64,000 nt of DNA, taken from contig MNWT01000014.1 in assembly GCA_001872735.1 (NCBI GenBank), positions 106,856 through 170,855 of the forward strand. Reading direction: 5' to 3'. Below, piece after piece: positions 52,632-63,736 of this stretch; the stretch's first letter is position 1, and the number at the start of each line of letters is the position of its first letter. Below the pieces are notes generated by a model. That model was given only the letters and a program-made list of their open reading frames with translations, was not told the origin of the DNA and ran no database searches. The stretch comes from Verrucomicrobia bacterium CG1_02_43_26. Lineage in GTDB: Bacteria; Verrucomicrobiota; Verrucomicrobiia; Opitutales; CG1-02-43-26. The translations under genes were made by a program, and so were the position numbers.

Positions 52632-52650
52632 ATGTACATGATATGTACAT
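52632..52650. promoter_or_regulatory. double ATGTACAT operator of the dinJ-yafQ module
   Basis: Two identical 8-bp palindromes (52632-52639 and 52643-52650) spaced 11 bp centre to centre, one helical turn, immediately upstream of dinJ. This is the expected layout for cooperative ribbon-helix-helix autorepression. Confidence 0.65.
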
Positions 52651-52683
52651 GAAGTCAATCTTATAATGCCACAAGCTTTTTCA

Positions 52684-53139
52684 TTACTCGTCTACCAAAG
52701 CTAGAGCAAATTCAATTGTCATGACAACTTTTTCGTCCTTGCGAATAGTGCCTTGCATGAAGAAGAACTGGCCCATTTTTTCCTGCAATTTTACTTCTAT
52801 GAAAAGCGTGTCGCCCGGTTTGACCATGCGTTTGAATTTGGCCTCCTTGATGCGAGAGAGAACAGGTGTTTTGTCCTCGGCAGAGATACCCTCGGCTTTG
52901 AGCTTTTTGATTAAATAGATCGCACCGGATTGAAAGACGGCTTCGCTGAGCAGGACGCCCGGCATGATAGGGTTGCCCGGGTAATGGCCTTCGAAGTAAG
53001 GCTCCTCTGCGCGGATGACGCGTTTGGTTATGATAGCGTCCTCGGATAGTGAAACGACCTCATCGACAAAGAGAAAAGGAGGACGATGAGGGATTGTTGC
53101 CAGGACTTCTTCTAAAGCTTTTGGAGCGGAGGTGTTCAT
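52684..53139 (-). CDS. fabZ: 3-hydroxyacyl-ACP dehydratase, FabZ-like hot-dog protein
   Basis: The protein has 151 residues with a hot-dog fold. [13 protein letters not shown] is followed by the catalytic region [27 protein letters not shown], with His near residue 52 and Glu near 66. It dehydrates 3-hydroxyacyl-ACP. Its start overlaps the end of the FAD oxidoreductase gene by four bases. The usual FabZ HFPG is HYPG, so a specialised paralogue is possible. Confidence 0.88.
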   Translation of the reverse strand: MNTSAPKALEEVLATIPHRPPFLFVDEVVSLSEDAIITKRVIRAEEPYFEGHYPGNPIMPGVLLSEAVFQSGAIYLIKKLKAEGISAEDKTPVLSRIKEAKFKRMVKPGDTLFIEVKLQEKMGQFFFMQGTIRKDEKVVMTIEFALALVDE

Positions 53140-54611
53140 GATGTTGCGAGCGCTTCTTCTGGGACGTTTTTGGCTTCCGGGTTGTAGAGGAACTTATCCA
53201 TCTTGTTTGCGGTGATGATGCCGTAGTTAATGGCACCTAGCCAGCCAGACATGATGATACCAACGGAGCCCGCATGGTATAATCCGGTGACCTTTTCTGA
53301 AATTTCCATGGAAACCTTAAGCCCCTCGAACTTGGTGCCGAAAGAGGTACCATTGGCGTGACGCGTGTACTTGTGAACCGTTCTAGGCGTGGCGACCTCG
53401 ATCCAGTCCAGCTTTTCAGTGATGCCAGGGGCGAATTTTTCCAAGTGTGCGACGGATTCGTCCGCAAGCCTTTGCTTTTCGCGAGCGTAGTCTTCGTCTG
53501 ACAAATAGGCCCAGTCTTCCCACTTAGCATTGAGCGAAGCGACAACGGCGTAACGCTCTTCTTTTGCGTGTGGACGTGTGTTTGGGTAGTAAACGGAGAA
53601 TGTACGACTTTTTGTATGGAAGTCTGTGAGCTCGTTGCTAGAGAAAGGCGTAGCCTCGGAAGTAAAAATTAAATCGCCGATTTCAGGGAGCTTTTCACCC
53701 GCTCTTAAGCCCATGTAGACCTGGCAAGAACTCGTGTTTACTCGAACCGCTTCGGCCTCGGCGGCGAAGTCTGCCGGTAGGTGTTCTTTGCCTAAAAGGT
53801 TAAATAAAGTGGTCTTGATGTTGGAGTTTGATAAAACGGCTTTGCAAGAGATGTCCCGGCCATTGACACGTACGCCTCGTACCGTTTCCTTTTGATCCGG
53901 GCCTAGTTTTTCCGTGAGGATCTTTTCCACGAGACAGAATTTGCGCATTTCAACACCATTGGCTTCGAGCTCAGTTATCATTTTACCAATCAAGGTATCC
54001 GTGCCCCCCTGGAAGAGGAAAACGCCCTTGCTCATGAAGTTTGAGAAAACGATACCAAAGGTGATAGCAGGGTCGTCTAGTGTGGAACCATTAGCATAGG
54101 CGATAGGTTCTATTAATAGACGATGGATATCTGAGCGGCCAGGGAAGAACTCTTCGAATAGTTCGCCTGTGGTGCGCTTGTCATCATCATAGAAATTCAT
54201 ATTACGCAAGTGGATGAAGAAATCCTCGATCTTTTGCATCGGGACATTGAATTTTTCGTTAAGGATGCGCGTAAAGTCCTCACGATTGAAAGACGTATCG
54301 ATATCAAAATCCGGGTTTACGAGACGGATGTGCTTGAGCTGGATGATAGAATCTGCGATTTCTTTAGACCAATATTTTCTGGCAGATTTGACCATACCGA
54401 ACGGGAAACCGTGCAGAGAGATATCAAAAATATGACCCCGTGTACGGGTGAACCACGTAGCCAGACCCCCGAATTTGTAATGGTGCTCGAGAAGGAGGAC
54501 GGAGTGCCCCTGTTTGGCCAAATAATTTGCCCCGGAAAGCCCAGCCAGACCACTTCCTATGACGATAACATCGTAATTATCCTTAACACCCTTTAGTCGA
54601 TCGACAGCCAT
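53136..54611 (-). CDS. FAD-dependent oxidoreductase, phytoene desaturase/carotenoid isomerase (CrtI/CrtISO) family
   Basis: The protein has 491 residues. The N-terminal dinucleotide fold [36 protein letters not shown] is near residue 15. The family's substrate region is [23 protein letters not shown], with C-terminal [21 protein letters not shown]. CrtI-like enzymes desaturate or saturate polyenes. As first gene of an operon with FabZ-, FabI- and KAS III-like genes, it may modify an acyl chain or retinoid-like lipid rather than phytoene. The substrate cannot be set from sequence. Translation is coupled to fabZ by a four-base overlap. Confidence 0.82.
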   Translation of the reverse strand: MAVDRLKGVKDNYDVIVIGSGLAGLSGANYLAKQGHSVLLLEHHYKFGGLATWFTRTRGHIFDISLHGFPFGMVKSARKYWSKEIADSIIQLKHIRLVNPDFDIDTSFNREDFTRILNEKFNVPMQKIEDFFIHLRNMNFYDDDKRTTGELFEEFFPGRSDIHRLLIEPIAYANGSTLDDPAITFGIVFSNFMSKGVFLFQGGTDTLIGKMITELEANGVEMRKFCLVEKILTEKLGPDQKETVRGVRVNGRDISCKAVLSNSNIKTTLFNLLGKEHLPADFAAEAEAVRVNTSSCQVYMGLRAGEKLPEIGDLIFTSEATPFSSNELTDFHTKSRTFSVYYPNTRPHAKEERYAVVASLNAKWEDWAYLSDEDYAREKQRLADESVAHLEKFAPGITEKLDWIEVATPRTVHKYTRHANGTSFGTKFEGLKVSMEISEKVTGLYHAGSVGIIMSGWLGAINYGIITANKMDKFLYNPEAKNVPEEALATS

Positions 54612-54775
54612 ACTAGTAATATCCTTAAATTATTGAAATAAACCCCTTTATAACGCCTTATATGGGGAGAAAGGTCAAGGTTAAACTTCTTTATGATGGA
54701 GGGGGCGAGGGGAGATGTGACGCAAAAAAGAGAGGTACGGGACAGGGGTTCTGTTTAGGGAAATTCGACACTAAT

Positions 54776-54807
54776 AAAAAGACCTACTGATGGGAGTAGG
54801 CCTTTTT
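54776..54807. terminator. bidirectional intrinsic terminator
   Basis: CCTACT (54783-54788) pairs with AGTAGG (54795-54800), extended by AAAAAG on the left and CTTTTT on the right. On the minus strand it ends with a T-run and lies 60 bases beyond the F-box-like gene stop. Confidence 0.85.
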
Positions 54808-54870
54808 GAGAGAGTATATGCTCTTGATCGTAGTAGAATGTTTATTGGCCACTACTGGGATTTTTTTTGC

Positions 54871-56445
54871 CTATTCGCTTTCTTTGGTGACGATAAACGC
54901 CTGAATGTCCTCTGGAAGTTCAGAAAGGAAGACTTCGGCATCTTCCGGATTTTTCATTTTGATGGTGCTATAAGCCGTATAATAGAGAGTAGTATCTTGA
55001 GTGGTGGCAATATACTGTTTTGCTTCATCCCATTTCTTCGACATAACGCACGCTTCAACATAGGCAGCTACTGCTACACGATACTTGAGCTCTTGAGTGT
55101 TTAAAGCTAATTCGGAAATATACTGTTTTGCATCATCCAATTTATTTAAGATAACGCACCATTTTACATAGGCTAATACCGCATGATGTTTGGAATCATT
55201 ACAGTATAGCTCGACTTCAGGAATATACTGTTTTAATTCATCGAGTTCACCCATTTCGATGCAGTGATTGACATAATGGGCGAGCGTAGCTTTATATTCG
55301 TTAGCAATTTCTGCCTTTTGGAACGTTGGGATCCTTGGATCATTATTGAGCTGCCTTAATCGAGCCATAGCATCCTTTGCAACGCTGAAGTAATGATTGC
55401 GCGAAAAAGAATAATCTTGGGTAAGGATAGAACTCGTGTGAGAGTCATAGTTCCAGTCAGGAACATCCCGCAGATAAGGTTGCTCCTGTTTATATAGACG
55501 TGCAATAAACCCGTATGCCTTAGCTTTGCTACCCTTACCACGAAGCGATTTTTCTATCATCGAGAGGAATGTATTTGCGTTCACTGAGTCTTCTCTTGCT
55601 TTGTAGACGAGATAGATTTCAGCCATTAACGCTACGCTTTCAAGATTAAGTAGCTCTACGTGTTGGGGATTAAGAAAAGGAGTACCCTCCAATTCCTGCC
55701 TCATTAACCCGTGTAGCTGAAAGGCTTGCGGAAGGTTAATATTATTTTTATCATCGATCAAATTATTAAGCCTCGCGGAGAATGCTACATCAAACTTCTT
55801 GCGCGCGGGATCAATACGATCAACTGTATGGTCGATTACCAGTGACATTGCATTTATAACTTCATCGAGCTTAATTTTAGAGTAAGTGAATTTACGAGCA
55901 ATATTCGTGGAGCAATAATTTTTTAGGTTTTTGTTAACCTTTGCCGCCTTGCCAATTTTTTCTAAAATTTCCCTTTTGGTGTAAGCTAAATGGGGACTTG
56001 TTACGAGTAAACTCCACATTTTATCGGATTTACTCCACGTCAGCGGATCCGTTACTGACTCGTTATAAAAACGGTTAATAAAGGCATCGAGGAATATTTT
56101 ATTTTTAGATAAGCCATGTACTTTATTTTTGAGTTCAAGGATTTCTTTTCTTTTGATTTTAGATTGAATCTTCTCGTATTGTTCTAAAATGGTATCCATT
56201 TCACGATCCGCAATAGCCGTGCTATAATTGTAAGGAGCATTATATTCCTCAATAATCTCTGCTTTTCTCTCGAAAAGGTCACGATTTAAGAGAAAAAATC
56301 TATTATAATAATTTTTCCCAGTTCCTGACACTTTGCTAAAAGATATAATTTTACACCAAAGTTCATTGGGGATTGTTGCTGTATCGAGTTTATAATTAGA
56401 TTTCTGTCTTTTGCTTGGTCTTATGGTTTCAGTATTATTATTCAT
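54871..56445 (-). CDS. second F-box-like protein with helical repeats
   Basis: About 524 residues from the ATG at 56445. After a basic, disordered start (RPSKRQKSNYK), residues of about 24-60 read TIPNELWCKIISFSKVSG then FFLLNRDLFERK. This is a weaker F-box-like match (IPNELW-x-II-x-F ... NRDLF). The C-terminal 150 residues are clear helical repeats of about 35 residues: MGELDELKQYIPEVEL, LNKLDDAKQYISELAL and SKKWDEAKQYIATTQD. The layout parallels the protein at 11646. No signal peptide or membrane helix. Upstream starts at 56499 and 56541 exist; the latter lies in the pnp terminator and is unlikely. Confidence 0.6.
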   Translation of the reverse strand: MNNNTETIRPSKRQKSNYKLDTATIPNELWCKIISFSKVSGTGKNYYNRFFLLNRDLFERKAEIIEEYNAPYNYSTAIADREMDTILEQYEKIQSKIKRKEILELKNKVHGLSKNKIFLDAFINRFYNESVTDPLTWSKSDKMWSLLVTSPHLAYTKREILEKIGKAAKVNKNLKNYCSTNIARKFTYSKIKLDEVINAMSLVIDHTVDRIDPARKKFDVAFSARLNNLIDDKNNINLPQAFQLHGLMRQELEGTPFLNPQHVELLNLESVALMAEIYLVYKAREDSVNANTFLSMIEKSLRGKGSKAKAYGFIARLYKQEQPYLRDVPDWNYDSHTSSILTQDYSFSRNHYFSVAKDAMARLRQLNNDPRIPTFQKAEIANEYKATLAHYVNHCIEMGELDELKQYIPEVELYCNDSKHHAVLAYVKWCVILNKLDDAKQYISELALNTQELKYRVAVAAYVEACVMSKKWDEAKQYIATTQDTTLYYTAYSTIKMKNPEDAEVFLSELPEDIQAFIVTKESE

Positions 56446-56530
56446 GATGTTGAATTGTGTATATTTTTTACGGTAAGTCGATCCTATATTTTTTGGCATG
56501 TTGGTTGAGTTGAATATTTTTAGGCAATAA

Positions 56531-56561
56531 AAAAGAGCCATTTATAATAAATGGCTCTTTT
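56531..56561 (-). terminator. intrinsic terminator of pnp
   Basis: A perfect 14-bp stem (AAAAGAGCCATTTA and its complement) with a three-base loop, followed on the minus strand by TTTTTTATT, 25 bases after the pnp stop. Confidence 0.92.
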
Positions 56562-56585
56562 GGAGATTGATTTGAAAATAATTTC

Positions 56586-58901
56586 TTATCGTTGGTCGAA
56601 ACGCTCGCGCCTGTTGCCACGATCACGGTCACCGCCGCCACCGCCGCTACGACGAGGTCCGCCACGGTCGAAACCGCCACCGCCACTACGACGAGGTCCG
56701 CCACGATCGCCACCACGGTCGAAACCGCCGCGCTCACGATTGCCAGTAAACGCTGGGCGTTCTTTAGCAACGTAAGGGATACCCTGTTCTTCACAAATAG
56801 CTGCACGACGACTTAGGCGTACACGGCCCTTTTCGTCGATACCGATACATTTAACGGTCATAACATCACCTAGTTTGCAGACATCTTCGACATTGTCGAC
56901 TGGACCTTCTGCAAGTTCGGATACGTGAACGAGACCTTCTTTGCCTGGTAGGCATTCTACGAATACACCGAATTCGCGTACTGATTTAACGGTAGCGCTG
57001 TAGGATTGACCTGGTTCGATGTCGCTGGTGATCGCATTGACCTCGCTGATAGCGCGATCCATAGATTCCTGGCTAGTCGCAAAGATAGAGATGCGACCAC
57101 TATTGTCTTCATTGATATCAATTTGAGCACCACTAACTTCGGTGATCTTCTTGATGTTTTTACCACCTGGGCCGATCAATAGACCAATTTTGTCTGGATC
57201 AATCTGCATTTGGTGTACTCTTGGGGCATGCGCCTTGAGTTCTTGTTTTGGTTCTGGGAGTTCTTCTTTCATTTTGTTTAAGATTTGGAAGCGGGCTTCC
57301 TTGTTTTGTTGGATAGCCTCTTTAGCTATTTCTAAAGGAAGGCCTTTAATTTTGAGATCAAGCTGGAAGCCTGTGATACCTTGACTTGTTCCGGCGATTT
57401 TGAAATCCATATCACCGAAATGGTCTTCAGCACCTAAAATATCAGTTAAGAGGACATATTTAGATATGTCACCCTTGTTATCATTTTCAGTGACGAGGCC
57501 TACGGAGATGCCTGCTACCGGGGAGCTGATAGGAACACCAGCATCCATGAGAGCTAAGCAACCGCCGCAAATGGAAGCCATGGACGTTGATCCATTAGAT
57601 TCCATAACCTCTGAGACGAGACGAATTGAGTAAGGAAAATCCTCTTCTGGTGGTAAGACCGGAAGGAGAGATCTTTCTGCGAGGGCACCGTGGCCGATTT
57701 CGCGCCTACTTGTGAAACCAAAACGCCCTGTTTCGCCTACGGAGAAAGGAGGGAAGTTATAGTGTAGCAAGAAGGACTTGGATTGCGCACCGCCGGTGAG
57801 GCCATCGAGATCTTGGGAATCGCGGCTAGTGCCGAGGGTTGCCAAGACGAGGGCTTGCGTTTCGCCACGAGCGAAGATAGCGGAACCGTGAACACGAGGC
57901 AGAACATCTGTCTCACATTCAATTGTACGCAAATCTTTAGGCCCGCGACCATCCGCGCGTTTACCGGCATCAAGGATATTGTGACGGTATACGTGTTCTT
58001 GAATTTCTTCGAAAGCCAAGCGAACTTGGTTTCCGTCAAAGTTTTCCTCGCCGAGCTCCTTTTTTACGGCCTCAATAGCCTCTTCCTTAATAGCAGAGAC
58101 TGCGGCATCGCGTTCAGAACGCTGGTCTTGGAAGACAGCTTCTGCGATTTTTTTATCGGCAACCTTTTTACAGATTTCGAGAACCTTTTCGTCTGCCTTG
58201 ATGAGTTTAAACTCCTTCTTGGTCTTATTGACGAGTTTAGCGAGCTCCTTTTGGGCATCAATGATTTTTTGAACCTTTTGGTGAGCGAACTCTAACGCTT
58301 CGATAAAACGCTCATCCGGGAGCTGGTCTGCGCTACCCTCGATCATAAGCATTTCCTTTTCCGTACCGACATAAATGAGGTCCAGAGTGGATTCAAAAAG
58401 CTGATCGTTTGTTGGGTTTGCCACAAATTCGCCATCAATTTCGCCTACGCGAACACAACCTACAGGTCCATTCCAAGGAATATCGGAGCACATGAGAGCA
58501 GCGGAAGCACCATTTACCATTAAGATATCGGGCTCATTTTCCATGTCTGCGGACAATAGAATACCGATGACCTGAACTTCGTTTATAAAACCCTTATCGA
58601 ATAAAGGACGGAGTGGGCGGTCACACAGACGAGACGTGAGGATTTCCTTTTCGCTGGGGCGGCCTTCTCTTTTGATAAAACCTCCAGGGAAGCGACCTGC
58701 GGCAGAGAATTTTTCCCGGTAGTCTACCGTTAATGGGAAAAAGTCCTGATCGGGTCTTACGGAGTTTGCGACGACGGCGCTAACGAAGACATTGGTGTCT
58801 GCCAGGCTTACTACTACAGCCCCGTTAGCTTGTTTAGCGATGGAACCGGTGGAAAAAGTGATTCCCAGTTCGTCCACAGTTACAGTGTGTTTTTGTTTCA
58901 T
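56586..58901 (-). CDS. pnp: polyribonucleotide nucleotidyltransferase (PNPase) with Arg/Gly-rich tail
   Basis: PNPase degrades RNA from the 3' end phosphorolytically. The protein has 771 residues: two RNase PH domains (first: [30 protein letters not shown]; second: RRHNIL-type region [20 protein letters not shown], and catalytic GGFFD-type area [12 protein letters not shown]), a KH domain ([25 protein letters not shown]) and an S1 domain ([19 protein letters not shown]...VHVSEL). It ends with a tail of about 50 residues in [13 protein letters not shown] and FDRGG repeats, longer than in E. coli. It follows rpsO, a widely conserved order, and has its own terminator. Confidence 0.97.
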   Translation of the reverse strand: MKQKHTVTVDELGITFSTGSIAKQANGAVVVSLADTNVFVSAVVANSVRPDQDFFPLTVDYREKFSAAGRFPGGFIKREGRPSEKEILTSRLCDRPLRPLFDKGFINEVQVIGILLSADMENEPDILMVNGASAALMCSDIPWNGPVGCVRVGEIDGEFVANPTNDQLFESTLDLIYVGTEKEMLMIEGSADQLPDERFIEALEFAHQKVQKIIDAQKELAKLVNKTKKEFKLIKADEKVLEICKKVADKKIAEAVFQDQRSERDAAVSAIKEEAIEAVKKELGEENFDGNQVRLAFEEIQEHVYRHNILDAGKRADGRGPKDLRTIECETDVLPRVHGSAIFARGETQALVLATLGTSRDSQDLDGLTGGAQSKSFLLHYNFPPFSVGETGRFGFTSRREIGHGALAERSLLPVLPPEEDFPYSIRLVSEVMESNGSTSMASICGGCLALMDAGVPISSPVAGISVGLVTENDNKGDISKYVLLTDILGAEDHFGDMDFKIAGTSQGITGFQLDLKIKGLPLEIAKEAIQQNKEARFQILNKMKEELPEPKQELKAHAPRVHQMQIDPDKIGLLIGPGGKNIKKITEVSGAQIDINEDNSGRISIFATSQESMDRAISEVNAITSDIEPGQSYSATVKSVREFGVFVECLPGKEGLVHVSELAEGPVDNVEDVCKLGDVMTVKCIGIDEKGRVRLSRRAAICEEQGIPYVAKERPAFTGNRERGGFDRGGDRGGPRRSGGGGFDRGGPRRSGGGGGDRDRGNRRERFDQR

Positions 58902-59017
58902 ATATTTCTTTTCTCTTTAAAAATTAAAAGCTAATAGGCGGTTAGGACGCTTATTAGCTGACAAACATTACATTATAGGGATGGTTGATACCGCGATGGG
59001 TGGGCAAGAACATCCAA

Positions 59018-59284
59018 TTATCGACGCAGGCTTAAGCGCTGGAGCATGTCGTTATATTTTTCCAAATCTTTTTTCTTCAAATAATTGAGATGCTTTCTGC
59101 GCAGGTTTGTTAGGGCGATGAGACCCTTGCGAGAATGAAAGTCCTTTGGATGAAGCTTCAAGTGACCTGTGAGGTGCTTGATGCGAGCGGTTACGAGGGC
59201 GATTTGAACCTCGCTGGAACCGGTATCCTTCGGGTTGATTTTGAAGTCTTCGATGATCTGTTGTTTGTCTATACCTTGTGTCAT
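59018..59284 (-). CDS. rpsO: 30S ribosomal protein S15
   Basis: The protein has 88 residues, full length. The conserved rRNA-binding segment LTGHLKLHPKDFHSRKGLIALTNLRRKHLNYLKKKD is complete, preceded by DTGSSEVQIALVTARI. S15 binds the central domain of 16S rRNA early in 30S assembly. It is upstream of pnp with a 116-base gap, as in many bacteria. Confidence 0.98.
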   Translation of the reverse strand: MTQGIDKQQIIEDFKINPKDTGSSEVQIALVTARIKHLTGHLKLHPKDFHSRKGLIALTNLRRKHLNYLKKKDLEKYNDMLQRLSLRR

Positions 59285-59545
59285 TTTATATATCTGTTGA
59301 TTCGTAATTTGCGGATCTGCCCCTTAGCGGATCGAATTTCCAGCCCCTCGCCAGAAATTCCGTTAGAAACCTCAATTTGAGTAAATTACGGAGAAGCGCC
59401 TGAATGAGCGGTTCTCTAACGCTGTTGATCATTAGACGGTATTTGTTGGACAAAAGCAAGGGGAAAATGAAGAGATTCATTATTGTTGATATGCAGGCGA
59501 TGCTCGGTAGCCTGTAATGTATTTCCTCCTTAATCGTTGGCCTAT

Positions 59546-59932
59546 CTACCCAAGATCCAGGAGGATATCCTTAATGGATTCGCAACCCGGGAGGGCGTGA
59601 ATTTTGTTTAAGATCTGTCTGCGTTCGAAATAGAGCTCGTTACGCAGAATGGGGTTATTAATAGTGATAATAAGAACTCCGCCCTCGATTATTTTAGATG
59701 GGCAGCAACGATGGGCTCTTTGGGAACCGACAATGGCCTTCCAGTTTTCCATAATGACCATTTCTGAGGTTTTGCGGCCGATGTTGTATTTCTTGAAATT
59801 CCGCTCCAGGAGGCTGTCTATGGAAAAGAGGGTGGAGAGGTTAAGTTTTCGGGAGGGATAGGGGATACCGCGGAGTTCTGAGATGAGCTCCGTTTCCTTT
59901 TGAGAAAACGCGTATTTTTTACCCTGGGACAT
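59546..59932 (-). CDS. DUF721 (DciA-like) protein
   Basis: The protein has 128 residues. The conserved block WKAIVGSQRAHRCCPSKIIEGGVLIITINNPILRNELYFERRQILNKIHAL, split by short variable parts, matches DUF721. Family members include DciA, the ancestral loader of the replicative helicase in bacteria without DnaC. A replication role here is inferred from family membership only. It lies alone, 261 bases upstream of rpsO. Confidence 0.8.
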   Translation of the reverse strand: MSQGKKYAFSQKETELISELRGIPYPSRKLNLSTLFSIDSLLERNFKKYNIGRKTSEMVIMENWKAIVGSQRAHRCCPSKIIEGGVLIITINNPILRNELYFERRQILNKIHALPGCESIKDILLDLG

Positions 59933-59984
59933 TGTTATACCCCTGTAATGCTAAGCTAAAAGCCGAAAACGAGCAACCTTGAAT

Positions 59985-61253
59985 TTAGATACGGAGTAAC
60001 GCTTTCGTTGTTTCGATATCGTAGCCAGTAAGAACGTAGACCGCCTGCATATAATCATCTCGATCCGCTTTCAGCAATGTTTTCAAATCCAGGACAACGG
60101 GGGTGCTTTCACTGGCCTTTTTCAAGTCTTCCTCTGTGATTTGATTGTTGGTAGCTCGTTTAACGGCTTTTTCGATAAGCGCCTTGAGTTCTTCGAAATT
60201 ATTGGGCCAAGATTGTTGGGCTAAATGAGTTAAGGCAGCTGTGTTTAGTTTTGGAATCTCTCTTCTGCCCAATATTTTAGCCTCTTGGGTAACTAAGTGT
60301 TGGGCTAGTATGGGGACATCCTCCGGGCATTCGGAGAGTTTAGGAACCGTGAACTCGAGTGTGCCCAGGAATAAGTACAAGCCCTCTGGGATTTTATTTT
60401 CCTCGATAAGACGATCCGGAGATTTACTAAAGAAGAATAAAAAACGCATAGGCTTTTTAATTTCCTCAAATTTATTCTTTTTTGAAACCAGATCCTCGAG
60501 GACGCGCAATTGCTCGGGGGAGAGGTCTGTGACCATAGGGGTGACGATTGTGATGCGATCCTGATGTTCGGCGGGTTTGATGGCCTTGAGGATGGCATTG
60601 GGCTCGATATCTTCTTTATTTAAGAAGACAAAATTTTCGTTTACATTTTTTGGAAAACGATTTAAGTCGAACGAGATTTCTTTGAGATGCGTTCCTGGAG
60701 GCGCGATTAGAACGAGACTTGTTTTGAAATTATGGTGCGTGTAGAGCCAGTAGGCGAATTCGTTCGTTTTTGGGGAATTGCAGGGGAAAGCCTTAAAAGA
60801 GCAAGGGTGAAGCGTGTCTGTACTATGCCGTTCCTTATGATTCTCAGCTGTTGGCAACGGGAGGGTGCGCCCCTTTTTTATTTCAGGGTGGAGACTTTTG
60901 AGAAGCTCAGCTGTTTTGTCTAATAAAGAAAAAACGTTTAACGGTTTTAGGAAAACACCGCCAACGCCTTCTTTGACCAGTTGCCTGATGGATTCGGGAT
61001 CCAGGTAACCGGATACCATGATGCAAGGGATTTCGGGGCGTATGTTTTTGATTTGTTTGATGAAATCGATGCCTAAGATCTTGGGCATTTTTTGGTCTGT
61101 TACCACGAGGTCGTAGTGATGGTTTTTGAAACTTTCGATGGCGAGCTCGGGATCTTTAATGGAAGTGACACTGTAGTCCGCGTGGGCAAAAATGTCGGTT
61201 AACAGTGTATTAAACGTTTCATCATCATCTAGAATTAAAATACTTTTGGGCAT
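59985..61253 (-). CDS. response regulator with degenerate NtrC-like AAA+ domain
   Basis: The protein has 422 residues. The N-terminal receiver (1-120) is intact: SILILDDDETF, phospho-Asp in LVVTDQKMPKI, Ser/Thr in VSGY and Lys in FLKPL. The rest aligns with sigma54 activators only in outline: APPGTHLKE stands where the Walker A GESGTGKE should be, no GAFTGA loop is present, and the C-terminal WPNNFEELKALIEKAVKRA matches WPGNVREL-x-N-x-I-E-R. The end resembles a shortened Fis-like helix-turn-helix. It is therefore probably ATP-independent and cannot activate sigma54 polymerase by the usual route. It is followed by dciA-like and preceded by an MshEN-like gene. Confidence 0.78.
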   Translation of the reverse strand: MPKSILILDDDETFNTLLTDIFAHADYSVTSIKDPELAIESFKNHHYDLVVTDQKMPKILGIDFIKQIKNIRPEIPCIMVSGYLDPESIRQLVKEGVGGVFLKPLNVFSLLDKTAELLKSLHPEIKKGRTLPLPTAENHKERHSTDTLHPCSFKAFPCNSPKTNEFAYWLYTHHNFKTSLVLIAPPGTHLKEISFDLNRFPKNVNENFVFLNKEDIEPNAILKAIKPAEHQDRITIVTPMVTDLSPEQLRVLEDLVSKKNKFEEIKKPMRFLFFFSKSPDRLIEENKIPEGLYLFLGTLEFTVPKLSECPEDVPILAQHLVTQEAKILGRREIPKLNTAALTHLAQQSWPNNFEELKALIEKAVKRATNNQITEEDLKKASESTPVVLDLKTLLKADRDDYMQAVYVLTGYDIETTKALLRI

Positions 61254-61274
61254 AGGGGTAATCCTTTCTTAAGA

Positions 61275-61763
61275 TTAATGTGAAATAGCGCTTTGGAGGG
61301 TATTGGGGAGCTTGTGTAGCATTGCAATCAAGGATTCCATGGGGGTGGTGTACCAAATGATTTTACCATCGAGCTTATCCTCCCAGTAATCGATCGCGGG
61401 CTTGCAGAGGGAATAGGAGGTGGCGATGAAATAAAATTTTTCCTCATGGCCGAACGGCAGGCACCAAGTGGACTTACAGAGCTCATGGGATATGCCGAGT
61501 GCTTTGGGGTCTGGGATATTATACGAAGCGATATCGATCAATGTGTTTTGTGATGTTTCCCAGAGGATAGATTCCTGAAAAGCATTGAGATCAAATAAAA
61601 GGATTTTGAGGAGAGAAGAATCCTGCCAATTACCGCTTTTTAGCTTTGCAACGAGAATATCATTTGCTTCTTCTAGCTGCTGTTGGGTAATGTAATTGGC
61701 TTCAAGCAAAGCAGAGCCCAAATAACGATTTGAGCGTAGGATAAGAGATCTGAAATTTTCCAT
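61275..61763 (-). CDS. small protein with MshEN/GspE N-terminal-like domain
   Basis: The protein has 162 residues. The text RYLGSALLEANYITQQQLEEANDIL is the start of the T2SSE_N/MshEN-like fold found at the N-terminus of type II secretion and pilus ATPases, where some members bind c-di-GMP. No ATPase domain follows. It lies 21 bases upstream of the degenerate response regulator on the same strand, so the two are probably co-expressed and might form a signalling pair. Confidence 0.6.
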   Translation of the reverse strand: MENFRSLILRSNRYLGSALLEANYITQQQLEEANDILVAKLKSGNWQDSSLLKILLFDLNAFQESILWETSQNTLIDIASYNIPDPKALGISHELCKSTWCLPFGHEEKFYFIATSYSLCKPAIDYWEDKLDGKIIWYTTPMESLIAMLHKLPNTLQSAISH

Positions 61764-61833
61764 TGTTAATGGGGAAGGGGGAAACCTCAGGAGAGGGAAT
61801 GGGGGGGAAAGGATGTGAGTTGTCCTTACCCTA

Positions 61834-62850
<1,017 letters not shown>

Positions 62851-63085
62851 TTAAGTAGTTTATGGAATTCTGAGGGAAGGTAAAGGCTAAAAGGGTAGTA
62901 TTTTATTGAAAGAAGTGTAAGGCATTGTCAACGATGCGAACTTGGTAATCGGTAATACCGCCATCGCCCATGATTTTCCAGATTTAGCAGCAAGATCAGG
63001 CTTAAAATGTTTTCTAGCCCGCTTTCAGAAAAGGATTATCTATTCTCCGCAGCGGTTGACCATTGCGTTCACTACTTTAGTGTAT

Positions 63086-63736
63086 TTACTGATCCCTTTC
63101 CTCTTTCTTCTGGTCTATTACTTCCCAATCGACCAGAGTTTCCTCGATTTCCATACGTATTGGGTTAAAAAAAATTCGGTAATCAATTTGGCCCCGTTTA
63201 ACAGAGGGATTGTCTTCAATTACGCTCAGGAGTTCAACGCCATCACACCCTATTTCTTTTAGCCAATTGATCAAATTATTACAATCATCACGCCTTGATG
63301 CTGATATTAATACTGATTCTTTAAACTCATCTTTTGTGAGATTTTTATTATTATAGTGTTCCTGTAGTTTTCCCAAAAGTTCTTCTTCTTTGCTCTTTTC
63401 CAGACGGTCATGAATAAAATCTGCTAATTCTTTAGAATCAGTAAAAATCTTACCCTCACCTAAAATATCCCGGAGAGCACATTGATTCGCAGAACCTCGA
63501 AGATTAAATAAAATCCACATTGGCTTACTGCTGTCTAAAGGTTCTGATAGCACTGTTGCAATTTCATGTTTCGTAAGTCTCCCATCATTATAATATTCTT
63601 TTAGTGTTTCCAAAAGGTTTCCCTCTTTGGCGAGAAAATCTATTGGGCGCATTTTGCTTTTTTCGCTAAAGGTTAATAAACTTTCCACTAAATCGCCATT
63701 TTTTTCTGAAACAGCGTCGTTGAGGATCTCTTCCAC
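63086..63736 (-). pseudogene. repeat protein gene, 5' end probably removed by an IS1-like insertion
   Basis: The visible frame has 216 residues from a GTG at 63736. It contains two repeats of about 75 residues: LLETLKEYYNDGRLTKHEIATVLSEPLDSSKP, and LLGKLQEHYNNKNLTKDEFKESVLISASRRDD. The repeat type is unknown; spacing suggests an alpha-helical solenoid. The frame stays open another 37 codons upstream to 63848 but has no ATG, GTG or TTG there, and the first stop falls inside what looks like the left end of an insertion sequence. I therefore read it as the 3' part of a longer gene. It may still be expressed from the GTG. Confidence 0.55.

Noticed and set aside
62942..63262. Plus-strand open frame of 106 codons with a hydrophobic stretch
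   Set aside because: More than half overlaps the minus-strand repeat-protein frame and it shows no recognisable domain.
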